64,000 bases of DNA, taken from the NCBI GenBank assembly GCA_022796795.1, contig JAAWJI010000003.1:62001-126000 (forward strand), given 5' to 3'. Under the pieces are notes generated by a model that was not told the DNA's origin, did no database searches, and was given only the letters and a program-made list of their open reading frames with translations. Positions 27,985 through 35,770 of the stretch are shown in pieces (positions within the stretch are counted from its first letter, which is position 1; each line of letters opens with the position of its first letter). The position numbers and the translations under genes were made by a program. The DNA comes from Lachnospiraceae bacterium. Lineage in GTDB: Bacteria; Bacillota; Clostridia; Lachnospirales; Lachnospiraceae.

Positions 27985-29235
27985 ATGATCAAGGTGCAAC
28001 TGTACACGGATGAGGAGTGGAGGAAAACGCTGGATCTACGTACCGAAAATGAGGAAAACTGGGTCATGGATGCCCAGGGAAAAACATTTCCGCTTTTTTT
28101 AGAGAGCCATGAGGAGGACGGCAAGGGAGCGCCCTTCCGGGACCCGGAGAGCGTGAGAGTCTTAAAAGAATGTGGCTATACCTTTGTCAGTGAGGACGAC
28201 TGGTATTCCCTTCGCTGTGACGACTGGTCAGGAACAAGGAGAATCCCCTTGTCCAATTTGAACTATGAGCTGCGTTTTGCCCTGTTAGTCATTTGGTATT
28301 CCCGCCAGGGGAGGTATACCTGGCTCATGGGGAGTGATTCGGGTGGAGGATCTGTGGGGGAGCAGATCTGGAAGCTTCTTGCGGATCTGCCTTTTGATAT
28401 TCGGATCGCAATTCGGATCTCCGATATGGGTATTCTTAAAAATAGGATTGAGGGCGCGGAATACAGAATCGTGAATTATCCCTATGGCGGCAGGCGAATC
28501 CAGGTGACAGTCAGGGAATCATGGCTGGGGAACGATCCTTTTTATACGGAAATGGAGGGGCACAGGGAGTGCAGTACAGCTTATGGACTTTGCATGGGTA
28601 AGGATGGACAGTACTATTCCGATGGGCACAGTGTGGAGTACGCCTTTCAGTATTACTGGAAAAACGATATCCAGGGGATCATAGAGCATATCAAAAAGAA
28701 CTATCCCGAACGATTTCGCCTGGCAGAGACTTGTCAGGAATACAATGTGTTTTCCTTCGCGGAAGCGTTGGGAGAGAGGGAGGGTTCTTCCATCGTCCCC
28801 CTGCCTTGTGGGAGCTGGTACGAGGAGGTCCAGTCGTACCTTTATTTCAGAGACAAATTCCGGATCATCTGCCATCTGGCGGCTGTACCGAAAGAGCCTC
28901 TTTCGCGCAAGCTTCCGCTCCTGATGGTGGACAAGAATAAGGACGGCTCCTATGGGATACACGGCAGCTTAACCGTCAAGTATCCCACCCTGGGAGAGTG
29001 CATGGGCAGTGTGATAGAAGAACGCAGTCCGGAAAGAGAGCGGTTCATTCTGGTGGTCGATAGGGAGGAGCTTCTTTCTTCCGCAAGGGACATTGACAGC
29101 GCGGTCTATGGTTTTCGGCTGCTGGCGGACAGCCTCGAGCTCTTTGAGCCCTATGAAGCGGTGCGGCTTTTCGGACAGGCGTTAGAGGAGGTGTATGGTT
29201 CCGGAAACTGTGAGATAGCGGATGAATTTTACTAA
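27985..29235 (+). CDS. Unrecognised island protein, paralogue 1 (416 residues)
   Basis: No known family recognised. It is a paralogue of the next gene: both begin MI(K/R)V(Q/R)L(Y/F), share (F/C)RD(P/A)ESVR, (S/V)EDDWYS and LADLPFD(I/V), and have similar lengths. The conserved acidic-aromatic EDDWYS box and hydrophobic pattern suggest a soluble alpha/beta protein. There is no membrane segment. ATG 27985 follows AAGGAG with 7-nt spacing. It starts the second island operon, followed after 16 bp by its paralogue and then by the ATPase-nuclease. Confidence 0.8.
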   Translation: MIKVQLYTDEEWRKTLDLRTENEENWVMDAQGKTFPLFLESHEEDGKGAPFRDPESVRVLKECGYTFVSEDDWYSLRCDDWSGTRRIPLSNLNYELRFALLVIWYSRQGRYTWLMGSDSGGGSVGEQIWKLLADLPFDIRIAIRISDMGILKNRIEGAEYRIVNYPYGGRRIQVTVRESWLGNDPFYTEMEGHRECSTAYGLCMGKDGQYYSDGHSVEYAFQYYWKNDIQGIIEHIKKNYPERFRLAETCQEYNVFSFAEALGEREGSSIVPLPCGSWYEEVQSYLYFRDKFRIICHLAAVPKEPLSRKLPLLMVDKNKDGSYGIHGSLTVKYPTLGECMGSVIEERSPERERFILVVDREELLSSARDIDSAVYGFRLLADSLELFEPYEAVRLFGQALEEVYGSGNCEIADEFY

Positions 29236-29251
29236 AGGGTAAGGAGGGCTT

Positions 29252-30448
29252 ATGATCAGAGTCAGGTTGTTTTACAGCGGGGAAGAACTGTCGAAGGCAC
29301 GGGAGACATATCAGCTTTTTTATTATGGAAGAGAGGATTTTTACAGGCTGGTTGAAGGAAACAGATACTCCTCAGAAAAGGTTCCACCGTGCAGAGATGC
29401 CGAGTCTGTCAGATTGATCCGCCAGATCGATCATGCAGAGTTTGTGGAGGATGACTGGTACAGCATTGTCACCCCTTTTGGCCGCACCAATATCACGGCC
29501 TTAAGCGAGAGTACAAAATATGGGCTCACGGTTATGGAGCGGAGCCGTATGGGATTCTATACCTCTTTTAAAGAATCCTGCAAAGACGTATGGGAAAGGC
29601 TTGCGGACCTTCCGTTTGACGTGCTGATCGGTTTTCATACGGCGGAATTTGATTTCTCATTTCCATCCCTGCCTTTTCCCGCTGAGATTTTGGGAAAGGT
29701 TATCGTGGAGAATTACCGGCATGACGGGGAGGAGTGCGAGGCATATCTGTACGAAGATACGTCGAAAGCGCCGGCAGTGATGGATGGAAAGCTTTATATC
29801 CCGAATCATTTTAAGGAATTTCCTTTCAATCTGAAAAACAATATGGCAGCGCTTGTGAGAGAGGCCGAGAAAAAGACATTGCTTTTAGAGAAAACCTATC
29901 CCCGCATCCCCCTTGTTACAAGCTTGGAGGAATTTGCGGGTACCGTGGGCAATCCTTTCACGGATTATATGTTCGGTGAACGCCTGCAGGAAGCCGTTGA
30001 TGACACCGGGGCTGTCCGGGCCTATTTCAAAAGGCTGACGATGCATAACTATATGGAACATATTCCGGATCATGCGCCGCCTGCAATACAACCAGTGTAT
30101 CTTATCGCCCAAAAGAACAGACATACAGGCGACTGTATCATAAGCTGGGACTCCTGCCGCAGGGACAGCATGTTCTTTGGATTTTCCGCCATGTTCCTGT
30201 CAGACAATGTGATCGAACCAGATGACAAGGTGAGAAAGGATTTTGTAAAACTGGTGATCGTCACAGACTCCGACAGATTTTGGGACGATAGAAGCTGTGC
30301 AAGTGATTTTGGGCATATTTTATGGGCGTTTAAACTATACGAGGATATTGTGGAATTGTATGATGGCTGCCGCGTATACAGCGAGTTTCTAAATATAGTC
30401 AGGCAGCCTTACGAGGAAGGAAGGCTGACAGTAAAGGAGTCTGAATGA
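29252..30448 (+). CDS. Unrecognised island protein, paralogue 2 (398 residues)
   Basis: Second member of the paralogous pair, with CRDAESVRL (about residue 48), FVEDDWYSI (about 67) and RLADLPFDVLIGFH (about 116) aligning with the preceding protein. The C-terminal parts diverge more but both end with a segment that pairs (D/S)-x-(F/Y)GF or FGHILWAFKLYEDIVELY with GFRLLADSLELFEPYEAV. It is preceded by AAGGAGG and followed after 25 bp by the sacsin-like ATPase gene. Two diverged copies kept side by side suggest a heterodimer or two recognition subunits. Function unknown. Confidence 0.8.
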   Translation: MIRVRLFYSGEELSKARETYQLFYYGREDFYRLVEGNRYSSEKVPPCRDAESVRLIRQIDHAEFVEDDWYSIVTPFGRTNITALSESTKYGLTVMERSRMGFYTSFKESCKDVWERLADLPFDVLIGFHTAEFDFSFPSLPFPAEILGKVIVENYRHDGEECEAYLYEDTSKAPAVMDGKLYIPNHFKEFPFNLKNNMAALVREAEKKTLLLEKTYPRIPLVTSLEEFAGTVGNPFTDYMFGERLQEAVDDTGAVRAYFKRLTMHNYMEHIPDHAPPAIQPVYLIAQKNRHTGDCIISWDSCRRDSMFFGFSAMFLSDNVIEPDDKVRKDFVKLVIVTDSDRFWDDRSCASDFGHILWAFKLYEDIVELYDGCRVYSEFLNIVRQPYEEGRLTVKESE

Positions 30449-30473
30449 ATACAGAGGAGAGGGGAAAAGCAGA

Positions 30474-33400
30474 ATGTACCGGGAATTAATCGACAAAAGC
30501 ATTGGAAATGTATACCAGGCGGGAATCGCCACAAAGATCCTCCAATATATGAACAAGATCCGCAACGAGTCCGATATCACCCAGGCCAGACGGTGGGTGA
30601 TGGAGCTCCTGCAGAATGCAAGGGATCTGTCCTTTGAGGACCGGCCGGTGAACGTGCAGTTCATCCTGGAGGAAAACATGCTGACCTTCCGGCATGATGG
30701 CAAGGCTTTCCGGGTGGAGGATATCCTGTCCATTATCAATCAGGTATCCTCCAAAAATCCGGGCGACGGTGTAGGACAGTTTGGCACGGGATTCATGACG
30801 ACCTATCAGCTCAGCCAGCGCGTGGAGCTCCATTCGGTGCTCCAGGAGGCAGACTGGCCGCGCAGGGAATTTCGCATTATGCTGGACAGGAGCGGAAGGA
30901 CGAAAGAGGAGATCCTGCTGGCCATTGAGGAGAATCTTGCGGAATTAAGGCGGGCGGCCGTAGCAACCGGGGAGGCGCCGGAGCGCTTGGAATCGGGATT
31001 TGATACAGAATTTCGTTATCGTCTGGAAAATGAAAACAGCCGCCGGATCGCCCAGACAGGCATGGCGGATCTTGCGGATACCATTCTGTACGTGCTGCTT
31101 TTTTCAGACAGGATCGGCAGCGTAACGCTGATATACCAGTCAGCCTACAGCACGTACACCATTAGCTATTTCGTAAAGGAGTGTATGACATATTCGGATG
31201 GTATGCAGGAGCTGTGTCTTTGTGAAAAAAGGAATTTTGCTTATGACAGAAACAAACCCGTACTTGGGGAGAAACCGGATGTTGGCATCGAAACCCATAT
31301 GTTTTACTGTATGAGTGAGGACGGACTGACGCTGGCGGCGGAATACGATGGGCTGAAGGGATTTCTTCCGGTCTCTGAGCGAACCCCCAAATTGTTTGTG
31401 GCCTTTCCGCTGATCGGCGCGGAAGAATTTCCGTTTCCGGTTGTCCTGAACGATCTGAGGCTTTGTCCCAATGAGCCCAGGAGCGGGATCTCTCTGGTGG
31501 ATCATGCCGATTCCTCAGACGCCCGGACGAATCAGGAGATCATAAGTCACGCTGTTGCGCTGTACGGACGTTTTGTGAGGGCGCTTTTGGAGAAGGACCA
31601 CAGGGGAATCCGGCATTTGCTCAGAATCTCTGAATGGCAGGAAAACAAGGAGTGGTCCCAGCAGTGGGTCAGGGAAAATCTGTACCAGCCCCTCTGCGAC
31701 ATTGTCAAAAACCTGCCTGTTTTACCCACGGCAGACGGATGGATCGCTCTGGCGGAGCCGGATTGCCGCCTGATAAAGAGCGCAGAAGGCGGGGAAGCAA
31801 AGAGGGTGCGGCGATTGCTTGCGCCATTGCGCGGATATCGGACGGCCCAGAATGAAACGGACTGGTATGAGGTCTTCGCCCCCTATGGGATTGAGGAAGA
31901 GAAAATCATCTCGCTGGAAAAAATCGTGCTGGGGGCCCAGGAGCATCTGCAGCGGAATCTGGATGATGAGAAAATGGAGCCCATGGCATGGTGCAGCCTG
32001 CTCTATAACAGCGCAATGCAGGATGACCTGCTTGCCCTGGGAATCCGCTCCGGTGATATAGCGATTTTTCCCAATCAAAATGAGGAGGATTGGAAAAACA
32101 GGAAGCTGTTTACCGCGGCACAGCTCTTCCTCGATCCGGGGATTCCGGAAGTATTGAAGGACGCGGCGGAGAAGCTGGCCCTGTTGGATGATATCTGCAA
32201 AAGCCGGACAGACTTATGCATTCGCCAAAAGCTTCTCCATCTGTCCTTTGAACCTGAGGCCGCCCATGTTTTACCGCAGTATCAACTGACGGAGCTGATT
32301 AATTTTATCATAGAAAGAAGCAGCCGCAATTACCGGGTGCGTAATTTTTCATGGTATGAGGGCAGTTATCTGACAGTCTGGCGGGAGGTGTGGTATCTGA
32401 TGCTCTCCTGTGGCCCCGACCAGGAGTTATACCGCCTCTGCCACATGGTGTGGACGGATAAGCTTCCCAAACAGCAGCGAATCGAGGATGACAGATTTCA
32501 GAATACCCTCTGGGGCAACAGTTACCGCGGCGTACTGGCGGAGCTGCTGGAATGGATGGCCCAAAAGGGGGACAAATGCGCCTTGCAGGACGCCCTTGCA
32601 GGGGCGGAGGAGAGCGGGCAGTTTTATGATTGGCTGAACTGCTGCTATGAAAAGATGAGCAGGTATCTACCCAGCGGGGATTACAGCTGGAAGAGGATTA
32701 TGCTCAATCAGAAAGGGGAGCTGCGATGTCCGTATGAGCTGAGATCTGATCATACGGATCAGGGGGAGCTTAAAGAGATCGCAGACCGTTTTCGGGAACT
32801 GGATGGGGAATGTGATGTCTACGGCTTTTTGCTGGATCAAGAAGTATCCCTCAGGGGCTGGAATCTGCCTGTTTTTTCTGACAGCGACCTTACAATGCGG
32901 GTCAACCGGGCGCTGCAGAAGCTGTTATCGGAGAGGAATCTCTCTCAGGCAGACATGGTTTATCAGGAAGCCTGCACCAGGCTGCTGGGGTGGATCAAGG
33001 AGCATCCGGATATGGCCAGGGACGCTTTCCCGAATTATTGGAAAGAGGAAGACCAGATGCAGCTTCTGACTCCTAGCGCCGCCGTAGGGCTGCAGAGAAA
33101 GGCGAATACGCTGGAGCGTATGTGCCGGAAGATCGGGACAGACGACCCGGAGGAGCTTATGAGGCAGTTGGAAAAGGCGCTGGAGACGAAAGAGGCGTTT
33201 AGCGGCGGAATGTGGGAGCCGGACGAGATGGACGGACTCACTGACACAGAGCGCCAGGAGGCCATGCGCGAGATCGGGTGCGCAGGCGAAGCGTATGTCC
33301 ATCGAACAGTCCAAGAATATTTTCTCACAAAAGGCTATGAGATCCATGGGGAAGAGAACGGTAGGCTTACTCTTTTAGCGCCCATCAGACAGGAGGACGG

Positions 33401-33746
33401 CAGGGAAGTGGAAATTGTGCGGCCGGATACAGATACTTTCCATCAGGCGGGATGGGATATCCGTGTCTCGTTTCGCGAAACAGCAGACCGTGGAGCAGAG
33501 ATCTATTATATGGAGGTCAAAACGCATACGACGAAAAGCGCAGCGCAGGGGACCTTACAGGTGTCAAACGAGCAGATGAAGCTGGCGGCGAAGGAGCGGG
33601 AGCGCTATATCCTGTTTTTGGTAGAATATGATTTTAACCGCAAATCCGTGACAGGCATGCAGTATTATATGGATCTGATCCAGTGTCTGGCGGAGGGGAA
33701 ACTATATCATGAGGAAGGAAAATATCATCTGCGGGTGTCATTGTAG
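30474..33746 (+). CDS. Sacsin-like GHKL ATPase fused to DUF3883 nuclease-like domain
   Basis: A 1090-residue protein. The N-terminus is a GHKL/Hsp90-type ATPase: N-box ELLQNARD (44-51), FRHDGKAF (73-80) and GQFGTGFMTTY (101-111). This pattern matches the sacsin-type subgroup. The last ~155 residues form a DUF3883 domain, starting CAGEAYVHRTV (about 938), with a PD-(D/E)xK-like set W-Asp995 (GWDIRVSF), Glu1014 and Lys1016 (MEVKTHTTKSA). Between them lies a long helical region. Such ATPase-nuclease fusions recur in prokaryotic defence islands. It is the last gene before island end C. Nuclease activity is inferred, not shown. Confidence 0.9.
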   Translation: MYRELIDKSIGNVYQAGIATKILQYMNKIRNESDITQARRWVMELLQNARDLSFEDRPVNVQFILEENMLTFRHDGKAFRVEDILSIINQVSSKNPGDGVGQFGTGFMTTYQLSQRVELHSVLQEADWPRREFRIMLDRSGRTKEEILLAIEENLAELRRAAVATGEAPERLESGFDTEFRYRLENENSRRIAQTGMADLADTILYVLLFSDRIGSVTLIYQSAYSTYTISYFVKECMTYSDGMQELCLCEKRNFAYDRNKPVLGEKPDVGIETHMFYCMSEDGLTLAAEYDGLKGFLPVSERTPKLFVAFPLIGAEEFPFPVVLNDLRLCPNEPRSGISLVDHADSSDARTNQEIISHAVALYGRFVRALLEKDHRGIRHLLRISEWQENKEWSQQWVRENLYQPLCDIVKNLPVLPTADGWIALAEPDCRLIKSAEGGEAKRVRRLLAPLRGYRTAQNETDWYEVFAPYGIEEEKIISLEKIVLGAQEHLQRNLDDEKMEPMAWCSLLYNSAMQDDLLALGIRSGDIAIFPNQNEEDWKNRKLFTAAQLFLDPGIPEVLKDAAEKLALLDDICKSRTDLCIRQKLLHLSFEPEAAHVLPQYQLTELINFIIERSSRNYRVRNFSWYEGSYLTVWREVWYLMLSCGPDQELYRLCHMVWTDKLPKQQRIEDDRFQNTLWGNSYRGVLAELLEWMAQKGDKCALQDALAGAEESGQFYDWLNCCYEKMSRYLPSGDYSWKRIMLNQKGELRCPYELRSDHTDQGELKEIADRFRELDGECDVYGFLLDQEVSLRGWNLPVFSDSDLTMRVNRALQKLLSERNLSQADMVYQEACTRLLGWIKEHPDMARDAFPNYWKEEDQMQLLTPSAAVGLQRKANTLERMCRKIGTDDPEELMRQLEKALETKEAFSGGMWEPDEMDGLTDTERQEAMREIGCAGEAYVHRTVQEYFLTKGYEIHGEENGRLTLLAPIRQEDGREVEIVRPDTDTFHQAGWDIRVSFRETADRGAEIYYMEVKTHTTKSAAQGTLQVSNEQMKLAAKERERYILFLVEYDFNRKSVTGMQYYMDLIQCLAEGKLYHEEGKYHLRVSL

Positions 33747-33797
33747 TGATTCAATAGCACAAGTATCCAATTTATCCCATTCCGGAAATTGCTTTAA

Positions 33798-33822
33798 GTT
33801 TACATAACAATATTATGTAAAC
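33798..33822. other. Palindromic Xer/dif-like site C, right end of island
   Basis: GTTTACATAA-CAATA-TTATGTAAAC. The inner arm extends left as CTTTAAGTTTACATAA (33792-33807), the exact inverted repeat of the inner arm at site B. The outer arm continues CGCTTC. It lies between two convergent 3' ends, so a promoter-operator role is unlikely here. Confidence 0.75.
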
Positions 33823-33823
33823 C

Positions 33824-33881
33824 GCTTCTTGCTTTATAGGAATTTGCGCTATGCAAAACAAGTTCTTACAAAGCAAGAAGC
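33824..33881 (-). terminator. Long inverted repeat downstream of the recombinase gene
   Basis: GCTTCTTGCTTT (33824-33835) and AAAGCAAGAAGC (33870-33881) are perfect 12-bp arms around a 34-nt loop. Neither side has a T tract. The 14 bp CTTGCTTTATAGGA also occurs, inverted, after lexA at 20174-20187. It may be a terminator or part of a small interspersed repeat. Confidence 0.5.
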
Positions 33882-33898
33882 CCTTCGGGACTGGATTC

Positions 33899-34981
33899 TT
33901 ATTTATTCTTAGGCCCTTCCTCCCTAAGCCGCACCGCACGGGCCGCCATTCTGCGCCGCTCCTCATCCTGGGCAGCATAGTGCTTGCGGGTGGTATTTAC
34001 ATCCCGGTGGCCCAAAACCTCCGCCACCAGATAAATATCCCCGGTTTCCTGATAGAGAGTGGTTCCGTAGGTACTTCGCAGCTTATGGGGGGTAATGTGT
34101 TTCAAAGGCGTCACCTGTTTTGCATATTTTTTCACCAGATTTTCCACAGCCTGTACCCCGATCCGCCTTTTCTGTGTAGACAAAAAGAGCGCATTTTCAT
34201 GTCCGGGAAGAGGAGAAACAGACTTTCTGGACCCCTCCATATAGCGGCGAAGTGCCTGTTCCACCTCGTCTCCAAAATAAACCACCATTTCCGAGCCGCC
34301 CTTTCGGGTAACCTTTATCCCGTTATTTCGAAAATCAACATCCGTTAGATCCAGGCCCACACACTCGGAAACACGGATTCCCGTACCCAGAAGAAGGGTG
34401 ACGAGAGCCAGATCCCGCTCCTTGGTTTTCTCATAGTAGGCCTTGCGCTGCCCGCTGAGGGAATCTCCTCCATGCTCAATAAAATCCAGAAGCTGTGCGG
34501 TTTCATCCACGTCCAGCCGGATAATGGCCTTGTCATGAAGCTTTGGCATGTCCACCAGCAGGGTAGGATTTCGGGTGATCACCTGCCGCTTATAATAATA
34601 GGCATAAAAGCTGCGCAGGGCAGACATTTTACGCTTCAGGCCCCGCTCCCCGTTAGTGGCATAGCCTGCAGGCTGTCCATCGCTTTCATACACCTTCAGG
34701 TATTGCTGGTATTCCTCCAGATCCACGCTTTCAATCCTCTCCAGGTCCGCCGCCTTAAAATCCCGGATTTCATAATCCTTATAGCAGGGATTGTTCTCTG
34801 TCAGAAATCGGAAAAAAAGCCGGATATCATAGGCGTAGGAAACCCGGGTACGGACAGAAGTGGTAGACTCTATAGCCCGAAAATAATCTGCCGCAAAGGG
34901 CGGGAGAGTCTTCAAAATCTGCCGCAGCTTTATGGTATTGTCCATATCATTCTGCTCATGATAGCTTCTGTAATAGTCCAT
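33899..34981 (-). CDS. Tyrosine recombinase, XerS-like
   Basis: A 360-residue site-specific tyrosine recombinase. The N-terminal SAM-like domain covers residues 30-135. The catalytic residues are all present: Arg203 (TGIRVSE), Lys227 (RKGG), His299-x-x-Arg302 (PHKLRSTYG), His325 (LGHRD) and Tyr335. Length and layout (a TKERDLALVTLLLGTGIR core) resemble the single-recombinase XerS of streptococci more than XerC/XerD of ~300 residues. Its 3' end lies 77 bp from island site C. It could be the chromosome-dimer resolvase, the island's integrase, or both. Upstream repeats at 35050-35080 are a candidate binding site. Confidence 0.88.
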   Translation of the reverse strand: MDYYRSYHEQNDMDNTIKLRQILKTLPPFAADYFRAIESTTSVRTRVSYAYDIRLFFRFLTENNPCYKDYEIRDFKAADLERIESVDLEEYQQYLKVYESDGQPAGYATNGERGLKRKMSALRSFYAYYYKRQVITRNPTLLVDMPKLHDKAIIRLDVDETAQLLDFIEHGGDSLSGQRKAYYEKTKERDLALVTLLLGTGIRVSECVGLDLTDVDFRNNGIKVTRKGGSEMVVYFGDEVEQALRRYMEGSRKSVSPLPGHENALFLSTQKRRIGVQAVENLVKKYAKQVTPLKHITPHKLRSTYGTTLYQETGDIYLVAEVLGHRDVNTTRKHYAAQDEERRRMAARAVRLREEGPKNK

Positions 34982-35037
34982 ATGTGAAATCCTTTCTGTG
35001 TCCTCTGTTTCTGCAAAGTGGTTCGTACATTAGTTCC

Positions 35038-35080
35038 ATTATATAATAAATTTTTCGCAACTTCCATCATTTTTTGCAAA
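35038..35080. promoter_or_regulatory. Recombinase promoter region with direct repeats, possible difSL-like site
   Basis: ATTTTTCGCAA (35050-35060) and ATTTTTTGCAA (35069-35079) are direct repeats 19 bp apart. A good -10 for the minus strand (TATAAT at 35043-35038) lies next to them. In streptococci the XerS target lies directly upstream of xerS and begins with a similar ATTTTTC arm, as far as I recall. This is therefore a candidate recombination site. Confidence 0.35.
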
Positions 35081-35084
35081 ATCA

Positions 35085-35113
35085 TTGACTCCTGTGGTGA
35101 GCTGTGTTACAAT
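35085..35113 (+). promoter_or_regulatory. Promoter of the orphan cobalamin riboswitch
   Basis: TTGACT (35085-35090) and TACAAT (35108-35113) with 17-bp spacing. Confidence 0.7.
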
Positions 35114-35129
35114 AATTTTCGTACAATTC

Positions 35130-35335
35130 CATATACTTTTTGAGTGCTCATCTGAACCTGCAAATCAGATGAGAAAAGGGAATCAAGTGAGAATCTTGAG
35201 CGATCCGGTCACTGTAATTAGGGAGCAATGCCTTAGAAATCCATTGTATAGATCCTATATGAGAAGGAAAGGCAGCGCATAGATCTATGAGCCAGGAAAC
35301 CTGCTTAAAGAGTGAGGAGAGACTTCCGAGTAAAG
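35130..35335 (+). promoter_or_regulatory. Cobalamin riboswitch with no downstream gene
   Basis: The conserved core is readable: AAAGGGAATCAAGTGAGAAT, then GATCCGGTCACTGTAATTAG, and GAGCCAGGAAACCTGC near the end. These correspond to the cobalamin-riboswitch boxes, including the B12 box. An upstream hairpin (CATCTG...CAGATG, 35147-35170) fits an early stem. It is driven by its own promoter and followed by a terminator at 35371-35402. No plus-strand gene follows; the next genes are on the minus strand. It may be a remnant or a B12-sensing small RNA. Confidence 0.85.
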
Positions 35336-35370
35336 TTCAGTTCCTGAAATAATCGCTTTTTATTATTTCC

Positions 35371-35402
35371 TGCCTGTATCCATACGGAAGCAGGCATTTT
35401 TT
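35371..35402 (+). terminator. Terminator of the riboswitch transcript
   Basis: TGCCTG and CAGGCA pair, with an inner GTAT/ATAC stem, followed by TTTTTT. A second hairpin, GAAATAAT/ATTATTTC (35346-35369), lies immediately upstream. Confidence 0.8.
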
Positions 35403-35770
35403 ATGGAATTCTCCTGGAACGGTACATGCAAAGACAGATGCAGAAAATGTAAGCCTCCTGTGCCTGAAAGGCTGTGACGGCATTCGGTCTTTCACACACA
35501 GGAAAAATCCCTCTTGTTAACACGAACAAACAGAAACCACCATCCATCTGGCTTTGCAGTTTCAAAGATCACCACAGCCTTAGAGACAAACCTGAATATT
35601 ACCATGCGGTTTCCCTGCAGCTTCCGGTATGGCAAAAAGGGATGTTTCTCTGGCTGTAGTGATTTTTATTTCTTTTATACGTCAATCTATTTGAAAAATC
35701 TGTGTTTGTCGTATAGATTGGTAGATCCATATTGAAAATGCTATCACTGCAATGTCTATATGGCTCTATT
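35403..35770. other. Intergenic stretch without a recognisable gene
   Basis: No open frame with a credible start and family match is present. The only structure noted is the inverted repeat CAATCTAT (35683-35690)/ATAGATTG (35713-35720). It may be debris of the gene once controlled by the riboswitch. Confidence 0.5.

Larger units (their letters stand above)
21013..33822 (+). mobile_element. 12.8-kb putative defence island flanked by Xer-like sites
   Basis: Seven same-strand genes lie between palindromic sites B and C. Inner ends are perfect 16-bp inverted repeats (CTTTAAGTTTACATAA at 33792-33807 against 21028-21043), while outer arms differ. The part from about 23.1 to 27.7 kb looks visibly more A+T-rich than the flanks. 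No integrase or transposase is encoded inside, which suggests mobilisation by a host or neighbouring tyrosine recombinase (gene at 33899-34981). Contents are DUF262, sacsin-like ATPase/DUF3883 and unrecognised proteins, a profile seen in antiphage loci. Excision has not been shown. Confidence 0.65.

Noticed and set aside
33798-33822. Palindrome as a plain transcription operator
   Set aside because: It lies between two convergent gene ends with no promoter nearby, although this reading remains possible for the copy at 18886.
21013-33822. Prophage or conjugative element
   Set aside because: There are no structural phage, portal, terminase, relaxase or type IV secretion genes, and no internal integrase.
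35474-35735. Open frames behind the cobalamin riboswitch as its regulated gene
   Set aside because: They have no ribosome-binding site, no family resemblance and odd composition, and a strong terminator separates them from the riboswitch.
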